Source of the DNA: Sphingomonas taxi
Lineage (GTDB): Bacteria > Pseudomonadota > Alphaproteobacteria > Sphingomonadales > Sphingomonadaceae
Direction of reading: 5' to 3'
Assembly (NCBI GenBank): GCA_003243195.1
Contig: QFQI01000005.1
Location: forward strand, 1-64,000
Length of the DNA: 64,000 nucleotides
In this document: piece after piece, positions 17,885-27,032 of the stretch
Layout: the number at the start of each line of letters is the position of its first letter
Numbering within the stretch: position 1 is the stretch's first letter
Position numbers and translations under genes: made by a program
The notes under the pieces: generated by a model
Told to the model about the DNA's origin: nothing
Databases searched by the model: none
What the model saw: the letters and a program-made list of their open reading frames with translations, nothing else

Positions 17885-20308
17885 ATGCGGGGTTGGTGGC
17901 AAGCGAGGGCTGAAAGCGGCGTGCTGGCGGTCGGCCTCACGCTTCTCGCCGCCTCGGTCGTGGCGCGCGCCGCCGAAGTGCCGCAACCAACCGGTGCCGG
18001 GGCAACGAGCGCGCCGCCGACGCTGATGACCGAGCATTGCGCGCGCTGCCACAACGACATCGACATGAAGGGCAATTTGTCGATCGACGATCTGCGCGGC
18101 ACCGACATCGCGCGCGGCGTGCATAGCGAACAATGGGAGAAGATCTTCCGCCAGGTCGCGACCGGGCAGATGCCGCCCGTGGGCAAGGCGCAGCCGTCTG
18201 CGGCCGACCGCGCCGCCTTCGTAGCGTGGCTGGGCCATGGGCTGGACGCGCATGCCGCCAGCGCGCCGGACCCCGGCCGGGCGACGATCCGGCGACTGAA
18301 CCGCGTCGAATACGCCAATGCGGTGCGCGACCTGCTGGCGCTCGACGTCGATGTCGCGCGCGACCTGCCGCCCGACAATTCGGGCTATGGCTTCGACAAT
18401 ATCGCCGACGTGCTGTCGGTCTCGCCGACGCTGATGGACCGCTATGTCGCGGTCGCGGGCAAGGTGGCGCGGCTGGCGACCGGACTCGCCTCGCCCAAGG
18501 CGTTCGTGACCTCGTACGAAGTGCCCAAGGATGGCTCGATCCGCAATTCCGGCCGGCCGGCTTACAACGAACGCGCGAACGAGGCGCTGCCGCTCGGCTC
18601 GCGCGGCGGGGGTGCGTTCCGCTATTACGCGCGCGCCGACGCGACCTATGAGGTGGCGGGCTGGTTGAACGCCAACACCAACAACGAAACCGACCATCTG
18701 CCCGAGGACAGATATGCCGCGCGCATACCGATGACGGCGGGCGCGCATGTCGTCGGCATGTCGTTCCGCCGGACGCTCGCCCCCGACGAGAGCGTCCAGA
18801 CGCTGCGCAACACCACCGACGCGGTGCCGCTGCCGCCGGACGGGCCGGTGGCGCTGCCGCTCGACATCTCGGTCGACGGCCGCCGGGTCGCGACCCTGTC
18901 GGTGCCGTCCTACCGCCTGTCGCCCCGCTTCTCGCAGCGCAACTTCCCGCGCGACGTGCTCCAGATCGACGTCGCGGGTCCCTATGCCCCCGGCGGGGGC
19001 GCGGACACGCCCAGCCGCCGCGCGATCTTCACCTGCCGGCCGCGCGGCGTCACCGCGGAGGCGGCGTGCGCCCGCTCGATCGTCGCCGGACTGGCGCGGC
19101 GTGCGTACCGCCGGCCCGTGACGGAGGCGGACATCGCGCCGCTGCTGCGCGTCTACGCCCGTGAACGCGCGGGCGCGAACTTCACCCACGGCATCGAGGC
19201 GGCGGTGGAGGCGATCCTCGTTTCGCCACACTTCCTGTTCCTGGTCGAGCGCGATCCCGCCGGGACGGCGCCGGGCGCGGTACACCGGCTGACCGACCCG
19301 GAAATCGCGTCGCGGCTCGCGCTGTTCCTGTGGAGCAGCATCCCCGACGAGGCGCTGCTGCACGCCGCGGAGCAGGGCCGGCTGCAGGATCCCGCGCAAA
19401 TGGACGCGCAGATCGCCCGGATGCTCGCCGACCCGCGCGCCGAGGCGCTCACCCGCAACTTTGCCGGGCAGTGGCTGTACCTGCGCAACCTGGAAGGACA
19501 GCGTCCCGACCCGGCGGTGTTTCCCGCCTTCGATATCCGGTTACGCCAGGCGATGGCGACCGAGACGCAGATGTTCTTCGCGCATGTGCTGCGCGCGAAC
19601 CGCAGCGTGCTCGACTTCATCGCCGCCGACTATACGTTCCTCAACCAGCGGCTGGCCGAACATTATCGCATTCCGGGCGTCAGCGGGCCTGCCTTCCGCA
19701 AGGTGGCACTCAACCCCGCATGGCATCGCGGCGGGCTGCTGGGGCAGGCGAGCATCCTGACCGTCACCTCCTATGGCAATCACACATCGGTGGTGAAGCG
19801 CGGCAAGTGGATCCTCGACAACATGCTGGCGGCACCCCCGCCCCCGCCCCCACCCGACGTGCCGGCGTTGCAGGAAAAGCATGGCGGTCGGCTGCTGACC
19901 GCGCGCGAACAGCTTGAGCTGCACCGCGCCAACCCGGCCTGCGCGTCCTGTCACGTCCGCATGGACCCTTTGGGCTTCTCGCTGGAGAATTTCGATGCGA
20001 CCGGCGCGTTCCGCACCCGCGACGCGGGCCAGTCGATCGACGCGGGCGCGGTGATGCCGGACGGGACGAAGTTCAGCGGCATCGCCGGGCTGCGGCAGAT
20101 CCTGCTCACCCGTCGCGGCGAGTTCGTCGACGCCTTCACCGAGCGGCTGATGACCTATGCGCTCGGTCGCGGGCTGACCGCGAAGGACATGCCCGCGGTG
20201 CGTGCGATCGGGCGGCGCGCGGCGGCGGACGATTATCGCATCCAGACGATCGTGCGCGGCATCGTGGCGAGCGACGCCTTCACGCTGAGAAAGGCTCCGA
20301 CATCATGA
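17885..20308 (+). CDS. DUF1592/DUF1587/DUF1588/DUF1585 cytochrome-type protein
   Basis: An exported protein of about 807 residues. After the signal segment (VLAVGLTLLAASVVARAAEV) comes a c-type haem motif CARCH near residue 45. Next are DUF1587 (IRRLNRVEYANAVRDLL), DUF1592 and DUF1588 domains, and a C-terminal DUF1585 with a second CASCH motif (CASCHVRMDPLGF). This domain order is known from planctomycete-type proteins and many sphingomonads. I chose the ATG at 17885 because it gives the signal peptide and has GGAGG upstream; an ATG at 17744 would add 47 basic residues. It overlaps the DUF1552 gene by 4 bp. Haem attachment is inferred from the motifs; the redox partner and substrate are unknown. 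Confidence 0.8.
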   Translation: MRGWWQARAESGVLAVGLTLLAASVVARAAEVPQPTGAGATSAPPTLMTEHCARCHNDIDMKGNLSIDDLRGTDIARGVHSEQWEKIFRQVATGQMPPVGKAQPSAADRAAFVAWLGHGLDAHAASAPDPGRATIRRLNRVEYANAVRDLLALDVDVARDLPPDNSGYGFDNIADVLSVSPTLMDRYVAVAGKVARLATGLASPKAFVTSYEVPKDGSIRNSGRPAYNERANEALPLGSRGGGAFRYYARADATYEVAGWLNANTNNETDHLPEDRYAARIPMTAGAHVVGMSFRRTLAPDESVQTLRNTTDAVPLPPDGPVALPLDISVDGRRVATLSVPSYRLSPRFSQRNFPRDVLQIDVAGPYAPGGGADTPSRRAIFTCRPRGVTAEAACARSIVAGLARRAYRRPVTEADIAPLLRVYARERAGANFTHGIEAAVEAILVSPHFLFLVERDPAGTAPGAVHRLTDPEIASRLALFLWSSIPDEALLHAAEQGRLQDPAQMDAQIARMLADPRAEALTRNFAGQWLYLRNLEGQRPDPAVFPAFDIRLRQAMATETQMFFAHVLRANRSVLDFIAADYTFLNQRLAEHYRIPGVSGPAFRKVALNPAWHRGGLLGQASILTVTSYGNHTSVVKRGKWILDNMLAAPPPPPPPDVPALQEKHGGRLLTAREQLELHRANPACASCHVRMDPLGFSLENFDATGAFRTRDAGQSIDAGAVMPDGTKFSGIAGLRQILLTRRGEFVDAFTERLMTYALGRGLTAKDMPAVRAIGRRAAADDYRIQTIVRGIVASDAFTLRKAPTS

Positions 20309-21642
20309 GGGTGATCCGTCCCGCGATGAGCCGGCGCGCGCTGTTGCGCGGCATCGGCACGACGATGGCGCTGCCGCTGCTCGATGCGATGATCCCGTCG
20401 TCGGCGGCGGCGGAGGCCGCCGCGCGGCCGAAGCGGTTGCAGGTCTTCTATTCGCCCAACGGCATGATGATGGACGGCTTCCGCCCGGCAGGCGCGGGCG
20501 CGCTGGTGCTGCCGCCGACGCTGGAGCCGCTGGCGCCGTTCCGCGAGCAGGTGACGGTGGTCACCGGGCTGGGCCACCCCAGTGCCGCCGCGCTGGGCGA
20601 CGCGCCGGCGGGGCACGGCCGGTCCTGCCCCGCCTTCCTGACCGGCGTCCACGTCCGCCAGACGGAGGGGAGCGACATCCGCTGCGGCGTCTCGATGGAC
20701 CAGGTGTTCGCGCAGGCGCTGGGCGAGGCGACGCCATTGTCGTCGCTGGAGCTGGGGATCGACCAGGCCAGCCTGCTCGGCAGTTGCGACATCAACTATA
20801 GCTGCACCTACACCAACGGCATCTCATGGCGGAACGCGACCGTCCCGCTGCCGGTCACGGTCAACCCGCGCGACGTGTTCGAGCGATTGTTCGGCGACGG
20901 CGACGCGCTCGACGCCGCGAGCCGCGCCGCGCAGTTCCGGCGGCAGGCGAGCATCCTGGATTTCGTGCTGGACGATACGCGCCGGCTGGCGGGCGACCTG
21001 GGCGCGGCCGACCGGCACAAGCTCGACGAATATCTGGAAGCGACGCGCGATATCGAGAAGCGCATCCAGCGCGCCACGCTGTCCGCGCCGGATGCGCAGG
21101 CGGCGACGCTGGAACGGCCCGCCGGTATTCCGGCCTCGTTCGAGGAGCATGTCCGGCTGATGATCGATCTGCAGGTCTTGGCGATGCAGGCCGACATCAC
21201 GCGCGTCGGCACCTTCATGATCGGCCGCGAGATCAGCAACCGCACCTATCCGGAGATCGGCGTGCCCGACTCCCACCACATGCTGAGCCACCACGGCGGA
21301 AATGCGGAGAAGATCGCCAAGCTCCAGCGGATCAACCGCCATCACATGGAGCATTTCGCTTATTACCTGAAGCGGATGCGCGAGACGAAGGACGGCACGG
21401 GCAACCTGCTCGACCGGACGCTGGTGCTGCGTGGGTCGGCGTTCGGCGACCCCAACGACCATGATTACATGGACCTGCCCGTGGTGGTCGCGGGCGGGCT
21501 GGTGCCGGGGAACCGGCACCTCGTCGCGGAAAAGGGCACGACCATGTCGAACCTGCTGCTCGCCGGACTCAACTTGCTCGACGTGCCGGCGACGTCGTTC
21601 GGCGACAGCACCGGGCCGATGAAGGCATTGGCCGGTGCGTAG
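20305..21642 (+). CDS. DUF1552 family Tat-exported protein
   Basis: A 445-residue protein whose N-terminus has a twin-arginine-type signal (SRRALLRGIGTTMALPLLDAM) shortened here to its core SRRALLRGIG. The body matches DUF1552 (FYSPNGMMMDGFRP, a C/H-rich central part, HHMLSHHGGNAEKI near 330). It starts inside the 3' end of the DUF1592 gene (ATGA overlap); the two families are almost always adjacent. Tat export suggests a folded or cofactor-bearing protein. The clustered histidines (DSHHMLSHHGG, NRHHMEH) look like metal ligands. The function of the pair is not established. Confidence 0.82.
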   Translation: MRVIRPAMSRRALLRGIGTTMALPLLDAMIPSSAAAEAAARPKRLQVFYSPNGMMMDGFRPAGAGALVLPPTLEPLAPFREQVTVVTGLGHPSAAALGDAPAGHGRSCPAFLTGVHVRQTEGSDIRCGVSMDQVFAQALGEATPLSSLELGIDQASLLGSCDINYSCTYTNGISWRNATVPLPVTVNPRDVFERLFGDGDALDAASRAAQFRRQASILDFVLDDTRRLAGDLGAADRHKLDEYLEATRDIEKRIQRATLSAPDAQAATLERPAGIPASFEEHVRLMIDLQVLAMQADITRVGTFMIGREISNRTYPEIGVPDSHHMLSHHGGNAEKIAKLQRINRHHMEHFAYYLKRMRETKDGTGNLLDRTLVLRGSAFGDPNDHDYMDLPVVVAGGLVPGNRHLVAEKGTTMSNLLLAGLNLLDVPATSFGDSTGPMKALAGA

Positions 21643-22969
21643 CCTGCTGCCGCTGCCCCTCGCGCTGCTCGCGACCGCCGTTCCCGTCCAGGCGGCTGAG
21701 CGGCCGGCGGATGCGGCGTTGATGGCGGCGATCGCGGCCGACGACATGGCGGCGGCGCGGGCGGCACTGGCGGACGGTGCAGATCCTAACCGGCGGATCG
21801 ACTTCGGCGCGACGCCGCTCACCGCTGCGGTGGAGACACAGGACGCGGCGCTCGTGGCAATGCTGCTGGCGACGGGCGCGAAGCCCGACGTCGCCGACGT
21901 CGACGGCACCACGCCGCTCGGCCTCGCCTGCGAGCGCGGCGGAGCGGGCGTGGTCGCCGCGCTGCTCGACGCGAAGGCCGATGTGCGCGCCACGCGGCCG
22001 GACCGCGCGGGGCCACTGGCGATCTGCGCGCGCTTCGGTCCCGCCGATGCGGTGGCGCGGATGCTGAAGGCCGGCGCGCGCGTCGACAGCCCCGACGCGC
22101 GCGGACAGACGCCGCTGATGTGGGCGGCGTCGCGCGGCGACGTACCCGTCATGGCGATGCTGCTGGACGCCGGCGCGGACGCGAACCGGGTCACGAAGGC
22201 CGGCTTCACGCCGCTGCTGTTCGCGATCACGAGCGGCGTGCCCGCGGCGGCGGACGCGCTGATCGCGGCGGGCGCGCGGACCGACGTGCGCGGCCCGGAA
22301 GGCGCAAGCGCGCTGCAGATCGCACTGTACCAGCGGAACTGGCCGGTCGCCGCCACGCTGGTGGCGCGCGGCGCCAACCTGGTCGAGCGGGATCGGAACG
22401 GATACCAGCCGCTTCACGTCGCGGCGGCGGGCGGCGACGTCGCGCTGGTGCGGGCGCTGCTCGGCGCGGGCGCGGATGCGAAGGGGCTGACCGGTCCGTC
22501 GCGGATCACCTGGGTGACGGAGGCGAACTTCGGCGTCGCTCCGCCGGTGCCGCCGCCGATGACGCCGCTGCTGGTCGCGGCGCTGAACGGTTATGCGGAG
22601 GCGATGGCGGCGCTGGTGGCGGGCGGCGCGGACCCACGTTTCGTGGCGGCGGACGGGACCAATGTCGTGCTCGCCGCCGCGCGCGGCGGGAGCGCCGCCG
22701 CCCTGGCCCGTGCGCTCGACATCGCGCCCGGTGCCGACGTGGCGGACACGCAGGGGGCGACCCCGCTGCATCGCCTGCTCGCCGGCGGCATGACCTCCGA
22801 ACTCGAACCGATGCTTCGCCTGCTCGCCGCCGGCGGGGCGCGTGCCGACCGCCGCGACGCGCGCGGCATGACCCCCGCCGCGATCGCGGACGGCGGTCTG
22901 GCCGACGTACGGACCGCCTTCCACGCCGTGTTCCCGACGGCGCCTTCCCGGCTCGCCGCCAACCCTTGA
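21635..22969 (+). CDS. Exported ankyrin-repeat protein
   Basis: A 444-residue protein with a signal peptide (SLLPLPLALLATAVPVQAAE) followed by about ten ankyrin repeats from residue 27 to 430. Recurring TPL..A and LLDAGAD/LLGAGAD cores show the repeats (for example QTPLMWAASRGD, YQPLHVAAAGGD). A GTG at 21635, 8 bp inside the DUF1552 gene, is the only start that keeps the signal peptide intact. Ankyrin proteins are common third members of DUF1592-DUF1552 operons and probably act as periplasmic scaffolds. The binding partner is not visible from sequence. Confidence 0.82.
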   Translation: MRSLLPLPLALLATAVPVQAAERPADAALMAAIAADDMAAARAALADGADPNRRIDFGATPLTAAVETQDAALVAMLLATGAKPDVADVDGTTPLGLACERGGAGVVAALLDAKADVRATRPDRAGPLAICARFGPADAVARMLKAGARVDSPDARGQTPLMWAASRGDVPVMAMLLDAGADANRVTKAGFTPLLFAITSGVPAAADALIAAGARTDVRGPEGASALQIALYQRNWPVAATLVARGANLVERDRNGYQPLHVAAAGGDVALVRALLGAGADAKGLTGPSRITWVTEANFGVAPPVPPPMTPLLVAALNGYAEAMAALVAGGADPRFVAADGTNVVLAAARGGSAAALARALDIAPGADVADTQGATPLHRLLAGGMTSELEPMLRLLAAGGARADRRDARGMTPAAIADGGLADVRTAFHAVFPTAPSRLAANP

Positions 22970-22985
22970 TCCTCCAGGAGTCCCG

Positions 22986-23477
22986 ATGATGCGTCCGTAC
23001 CACCGACATCTCGCCGCGCTCGCGCTCGTCACGCTCTCCGCCGGAGCGATCGCGGCGGCCGCGCTCGACCCCAAAGCGGCGGCCGCGCTCGACCCCAAAG
23101 CGGCGGTCGCGACGCGGCAGGCGGGGTTCAAGCGGATGGGCGCGGCGTTCAAGACGATCAACGACCAGTTGAAGGCGGATGCGCCCGCGAAGGACCAGAT
23201 CGTCGCCGCCGCGCGCATCGTCGCCGCGACCGCGCGCGCGCAACCCGCGCTGTTCCCGGCCGGCAGCGGCGCGAGCGCCGGTGTGCCGAACGACGCGCTG
23301 CCCGCGGTCTGGAGCCAGCGCCCTGCTTTCGACGCGCAGATGGCGAAACTGGTCGCCGAAACCGGCAAGCTCGCGACCGTCGCCGCCGGCGGCGACTTGG
23401 CCGCGATCCGCGAACAGGCCCGCGCCACGGGCGCGGTATGCCGTGCCTGTCACACGCAGTTCCGCGCGGACGACTGA
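22986..23477 (+). CDS. Cytochrome c'-type protein
   Basis: A 163-residue exported protein. It has a signal peptide (LAALALVTLSAGAIAAAA), a four-helix-type body (RQAGFKRMGAAFKTIND; WSQRPAFDAQMAKLV) and a C-terminal haem motif CRACH seven residues before the end, as in cytochrome c' (class II). A 24-bp perfect tandem duplication (23053-23100) repeats the AALDPKAA segment just after the signal peptide. The gene starts 16 bp after the ankyrin gene and 3 bp separate it from the cytochrome b561 gene, so electron transfer between the last two is likely. CO or NO binding, known for the family, is not shown here. Confidence 0.82.
   Translation: MMRPYHRHLAALALVTLSAGAIAAAALDPKAAAALDPKAAVATRQAGFKRMGAAFKTINDQLKADAPAKDQIVAAARIVAATARAQPALFPAGSGASAGVPNDALPAVWSQRPAFDAQMAKLVAETGKLATVAAGGDLAAIREQARATGAVCRACHTQFRADD
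23053..23100 (+). repeat. 24-bp perfect tandem duplication in cytochrome c' gene
   Basis: Two adjacent identical 24-bp units, beginning CGGCGGCCGCGC, encode AALDPKAA twice in frame at the mature N-terminus. A third, partial and diverged copy follows. Slippage at a GC-rich site is the likely origin. Confidence 0.9.
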
Positions 23478-23480
23478 TCG

Positions 23481-24155
23481 GTGGCCGATGCACGTGCGGC
23501 GCGCGGCGTGCCGGTGTGGGATGCGGCCGTCCGGCTGTTCCACTGGGTGCTGGTCGGGTTGATCGCCTTCTCCTGGTGGTCGGCGGAGAACCATCGCATG
23601 GAGTGGCACCGCCGCTCCGGCTACGCGATCCTGGCGTTGCTGGTCTTTCGCCTGATCTGGGGTTTCGTGGGTGGGCGCACCGCCCTGTTCGCGCATTTCG
23701 TGAAGGGGCCGCGATCGACGATCGCCTATATGCGCGGACCGGCATCGGTGCCGGATACGCCGGGGCACAACCCGCTGGGCGGGTGGAGCGTGCTGGCGAT
23801 GCTGGCCACGCTGGTGGCGATGGTGAGCGCCGGCCTGGTCGCGGTCGACGTCGACGGGCTGGAATCCGGGCCGCTGGCCGATCGGGTCAGCTTCGAGGCC
23901 GGTCGTGCCGCAGCGAAGGTGCATGCGATGATCTTCAACCTGCTGCTGGTCCTGATCGCGCTGCATGTCGCCGCGATTCTCTTCTATCTGGTGGTGCGGC
24001 GCCGGAACCTGATCGGACCGATGATCCACGGCCGCGCGCGCGCCGGCACGGGCGAGCCCGCCGTCCCGCTCGGCGGATCGGCGTGGCGCGCCGGCGCGGC
24101 GCTGGCGATCGGTGCCGGCTGTGCCTGGGCGGTTTCGACGGGCTTTCGCTTCTGA
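23481..24155 (+). CDS. Cytochrome b561-type membrane protein
   Basis: A 224-residue di-haem membrane protein. Four to five helices are visible (LFHWVLVGLIAFSWW; YAILALLVFRLIWGFVG; VLAMLATLVAMVSAGLVAV; MIFNLLLVLIALHVAAILFYL). Candidate haem ligands are the histidines in RLFHW, MEWHR, KVHAM and ALHVA. It starts with GTG 3 bp after the cytochrome c' stop. The usual role is quinol-to-cytochrome electron transfer, here most likely to the neighbouring cytochrome c' and perhaps the DUF1592 protein. Confidence 0.82.
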   Translation: MADARAARGVPVWDAAVRLFHWVLVGLIAFSWWSAENHRMEWHRRSGYAILALLVFRLIWGFVGGRTALFAHFVKGPRSTIAYMRGPASVPDTPGHNPLGGWSVLAMLATLVAMVSAGLVAVDVDGLESGPLADRVSFEAGRAAAKVHAMIFNLLLVLIALHVAAILFYLVVRRRNLIGPMIHGRARAGTGEPAVPLGGSAWRAGAALAIGAGCAWAVSTGFRF

Positions 24156-24258
24156 CCACCCCCGCCCTCAAAAGCGCAACGCCTCGTCGCGATGATTGCG
24201 GTAGATCGTGCGCCTGCCAATGGGCATGACGGGCAAGGGCAGTTTGGGGGCCAGGACG

Positions 24259-25617
24259 ATGACCGATACCATGGCGCGGGCCGCGCCGGCCGCCGACGGC
24301 ATGCTGGAGCGCCGTTTCGCGTTGAGCGAGCGCGGCACGTCGGTGAGGACCGAGATGCTGGCGGGGGCCACGACCTTCCTGACCATGGCCTATATCGTGC
24401 TGGTCAACCCGGCCGTGCTGGGCCAGGCGGGCATGCCGGTCGCCTCCGTCGCGGCGGCGACCTGCTTCGCCGCGGCATTCGCCTCCATCCTGATGGGACT
24501 GGTCGCCAACGTGCCGCTGGCACTGGCGCCGGGCATGGGGCTGAACGCCTATTTCAGCTTCACGGTGGTGCAGCAGATGGGCGTGCCCTGGCCGGTCGCG
24601 CTGGGGTGCGTGCTGATCTCGGGCATCGCCTTCCTGGCGCTGACGCTGACGGGCGTGCGGCAGTTGATCGTGGCGGTCATCCCCCCGCACCTGTTCGCCG
24701 CAGTGGCCGGGGGGATCGGGCTGTTCATCGGCTTCATCGGGCTGAAGAACGCAGGGATCGTCGTCGCCAGCCCGGCGACGATCGTCGCGCTGGGGCCGCT
24801 GAGCGCGCCGGGCGCGATGCTGGCGCTGTTCGGGCTGTTGCTGATCGGCGTGCTGAGCGTGTGGAAGGTGCGCGGCGCGATGATCATCGGCATCGTCGCC
24901 AGCACCGCGCTCGCCTGGGTTCTGGGGCAGGTGACGGTGACGCCGCAGCCCTACAGCCTGGCCGCATTGACCGGCACCGCCTTCAAGCTGGACGTGGCCG
25001 GTGCGATCGGCCTGGGCGGAAGCCACGGGCTGGGCCTGCTGGAAATCCTGTTCGTCTTCCTGTTCGTCGACCTGTTCGACAATATCGGCACGCTGGTCGC
25101 GGTCACGAAGCGGGCCGGGCTGATCGACGCCGCCGGACGCATCCCCGGACTGAACCGCATCCTCGTCACCGATGCGGTGTCGACGATCGTGGGATCGCTG
25201 GCGGGCACCAGCACCGTCACCAGCTATGTCGAAAGCGCCGCCGGCGTGCAGGCCGGCGGGCGCACCGGGCTGGCATCGGTGGTGACCGGGGTGCTGTTCC
25301 TGCTGACCATGTTCGTGGCGCCCTATGCGCAGCTGGTGCCGCTCGCGGCGACCGCCCCGGCGCTGATCGTCGTCGGCGGACTGATGCTGCTGCCGGTGAC
25401 CGAGATCGCGTGGGAGGATCCGCTGTATGCGATCCCCGCCTTCCTGACCGTTGCGATGATCCCGCTGACCTTCTCGATCGCCAACGGCCTCGCCTTCGGG
25501 ATCACCGCGCATGCGATTTTGAAGCTGCTGCGCGGCACCGCGACGCGCGCCGACTGGTTCCTGTTCGTCCTGGCCGGACTGTTCGTGGTCCGCTTCGCCT
25601 GGATGGGCGCGGCCTGA
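24259..25617 (+). CDS. AzgA-type adenine/guanine/hypoxanthine permease
   Basis: A 452-residue nucleobase permease of the AzgA branch. It has about 12-14 helices and the conserved TTFLTMAYIVLVNP and ALAPGMGLNAYFSFTVV motifs in the first third; FVDLFDNIGTLVAV and GTSTVTSYVESAAG mark helices 8-10. It should import purine bases by proton symport. The ATG at 24259 is preferred, since an upstream in-frame ATG at 24208 adds a non-conserved stretch. xdhA follows after 5 bp, so this is the first gene of the permease-xdhABC-guaD-nucleoside hydrolase operon, feeding bases directly to the oxidising enzymes. Confidence 0.88.
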   Translation: MTDTMARAAPAADGMLERRFALSERGTSVRTEMLAGATTFLTMAYIVLVNPAVLGQAGMPVASVAAATCFAAAFASILMGLVANVPLALAPGMGLNAYFSFTVVQQMGVPWPVALGCVLISGIAFLALTLTGVRQLIVAVIPPHLFAAVAGGIGLFIGFIGLKNAGIVVASPATIVALGPLSAPGAMLALFGLLLIGVLSVWKVRGAMIIGIVASTALAWVLGQVTVTPQPYSLAALTGTAFKLDVAGAIGLGGSHGLGLLEILFVFLFVDLFDNIGTLVAVTKRAGLIDAAGRIPGLNRILVTDAVSTIVGSLAGTSTVTSYVESAAGVQAGGRTGLASVVTGVLFLLTMFVAPYAQLVPLAATAPALIVVGGLMLLPVTEIAWEDPLYAIPAFLTVAMIPLTFSIANGLAFGITAHAILKLLRGTATRADWFLFVLAGLFVVRFAWMGAA

Positions 25618-25622
25618 CCGAC

Positions 25623-27032
25623 ATGGCCATCCGGTTCCTGCTGGACGATGCGATCGAGGAGGTCGCCGTCGTTGACCCCACCGCGACCTTGCTCGACCAT
25701 TTGCGCTACCGGCTGCGGCGCACCGGCACCAAGGAAGGGTGCGCGGAGGGCGATTGCGGCGCGTGCACCGTGCTCGTCGGCGATCTGGCGCACGGGCAGG
25801 TCGCATGGCGCGCGGTCAACGCCTGCATCCTGTTCCTGCCGATGCTGCATGGCAAGGCGGTGCTGACGGTCGAGAGCCTTGGCCGCGGTGGTTCGCTCAA
25901 CCCGTTGCAGGCGTGCATGGCCGCGAACGGCGCATCGCAATGCGGCTTCTGCACCCCCGGGTTCGTCATGTCGCTTTATGGACGGGCGATCGGGGCCGCG
26001 GGGCACGATCTGCCGGTGACCGACGTGCTCGCGGGCAATCTGTGCCGCTGCACGGGTTACGGCCCGATCCTGGCGGCGGCGGAGGCGGTGCCGCGCATCG
26101 ACCGCGCCGACGATAAGATGGCGCAGGCGCTCGCCGCGATCGGCGGCCCCGCGTCCGGCACGTTCGAGGGGCGGCGCTGGTTCGTGCCCGACAGCGCCGA
26201 TGCGCTCGCCGACCTGCTCGTGAAGCACCCGGACGCGCGGCTGGTCGCCGGCGCCACCGACGTCGGCCTGTGGGTGACAAAGGGGCTGCGCACGCTCGAC
26301 ACGCTGATCTTCGTGGGCGACGTGCCCGAACTGCGCGGCATCGTCGAGGATGCGGACGGCATCACCTTCGGCGCGGGCGTGCGCTATGCCGAGGCGCACC
26401 CCGCATTCGCACGCCTGCACCCCGACGTGGGCGAGCTGGTCCGGCGGCTGGGCGGGTTGCAGGTGCGCAATGCCGGCACGATCGGCGGCAACATCGCCAA
26501 CGGATCGCCGATCGGCGACGGGCCGCCGGCGCTGATCGCGCTCGGCGCGACGCTGACGCTGCGGCGCGCGGGCGAGCGGCGTACGCTGCCGCTGGAGGAA
26601 TATTTCCTCGCCTATGGCCGGCAGGACCGCCGCCCCGGCGAGTTCGTGGAGTCGGTACGCGTGCCCCGGCCGGGCGGGGACGATCTGATCCATATCTCCA
26701 AGCTGTCCCGCCGGTTCGACAGCGATATCTCCGCCGTCTGCGGGGCGTTCAGGTTGACGGTGCAGCGCGGCACGATCACCGCCGCGCGCGTGGCGTTCGG
26801 CGGGATGGCGGGCACGCCGAAGCGGGCGGCGGCGTGCGAGGCGGCACTCCGCGGCAGTCCCTTCACCGAGGCGACGATCACCCGCGCCGCGATGGCGCTC
26901 CGCGACGATTACGCCCCGCTCGACGACGTTCGCGGCAGCGCCGCGTATCGGCTGGAAGCAGCCGGCAACCTGTTGTGGCGGCTATGGCACCGCGCGCAGG
27001 GAGAGCCGGTGTCCGTCTCGGACGCGGCGTGA
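25623..27032 (+). CDS. xdhA: Xanthine dehydrogenase, small (FeS/FAD) subunit
   Basis: A 469-residue subunit of XDH, which oxidises hypoxanthine and xanthine to urate with NAD+. The N-terminal ferredoxin domain has its 2Fe-2S cysteines in GCAEGDCGACT; the helical domain has the second cluster in CGFC and CRCTGYG. The FAD domain follows (LVAGATDVGLWVTK; GGNIANGSPIGDGPPAL), and the C-terminal domain closes the protein. All eight cluster cysteines are visible. It starts 5 bp after the permease gene and its TGA overlaps the xdhB ATG by one base. Length is normal for a bacterial XdhA. Confidence 0.93.
   Translation: MAIRFLLDDAIEEVAVVDPTATLLDHLRYRLRRTGTKEGCAEGDCGACTVLVGDLAHGQVAWRAVNACILFLPMLHGKAVLTVESLGRGGSLNPLQACMAANGASQCGFCTPGFVMSLYGRAIGAAGHDLPVTDVLAGNLCRCTGYGPILAAAEAVPRIDRADDKMAQALAAIGGPASGTFEGRRWFVPDSADALADLLVKHPDARLVAGATDVGLWVTKGLRTLDTLIFVGDVPELRGIVEDADGITFGAGVRYAEAHPAFARLHPDVGELVRRLGGLQVRNAGTIGGNIANGSPIGDGPPALIALGATLTLRRAGERRTLPLEEYFLAYGRQDRRPGEFVESVRVPRPGGDDLIHISKLSRRFDSDISAVCGAFRLTVQRGTITAARVAFGGMAGTPKRAAACEAALRGSPFTEATITRAAMALRDDYAPLDDVRGSAAYRLEAAGNLLWRLWHRAQGEPVSVSDAA

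Noticed and set aside
20824..24029. Long antisense frames across the DUF1552, ankyrin and cytochrome genes
   Set aside because: Low-complexity composition and no homology; the plus-strand genes are certain.
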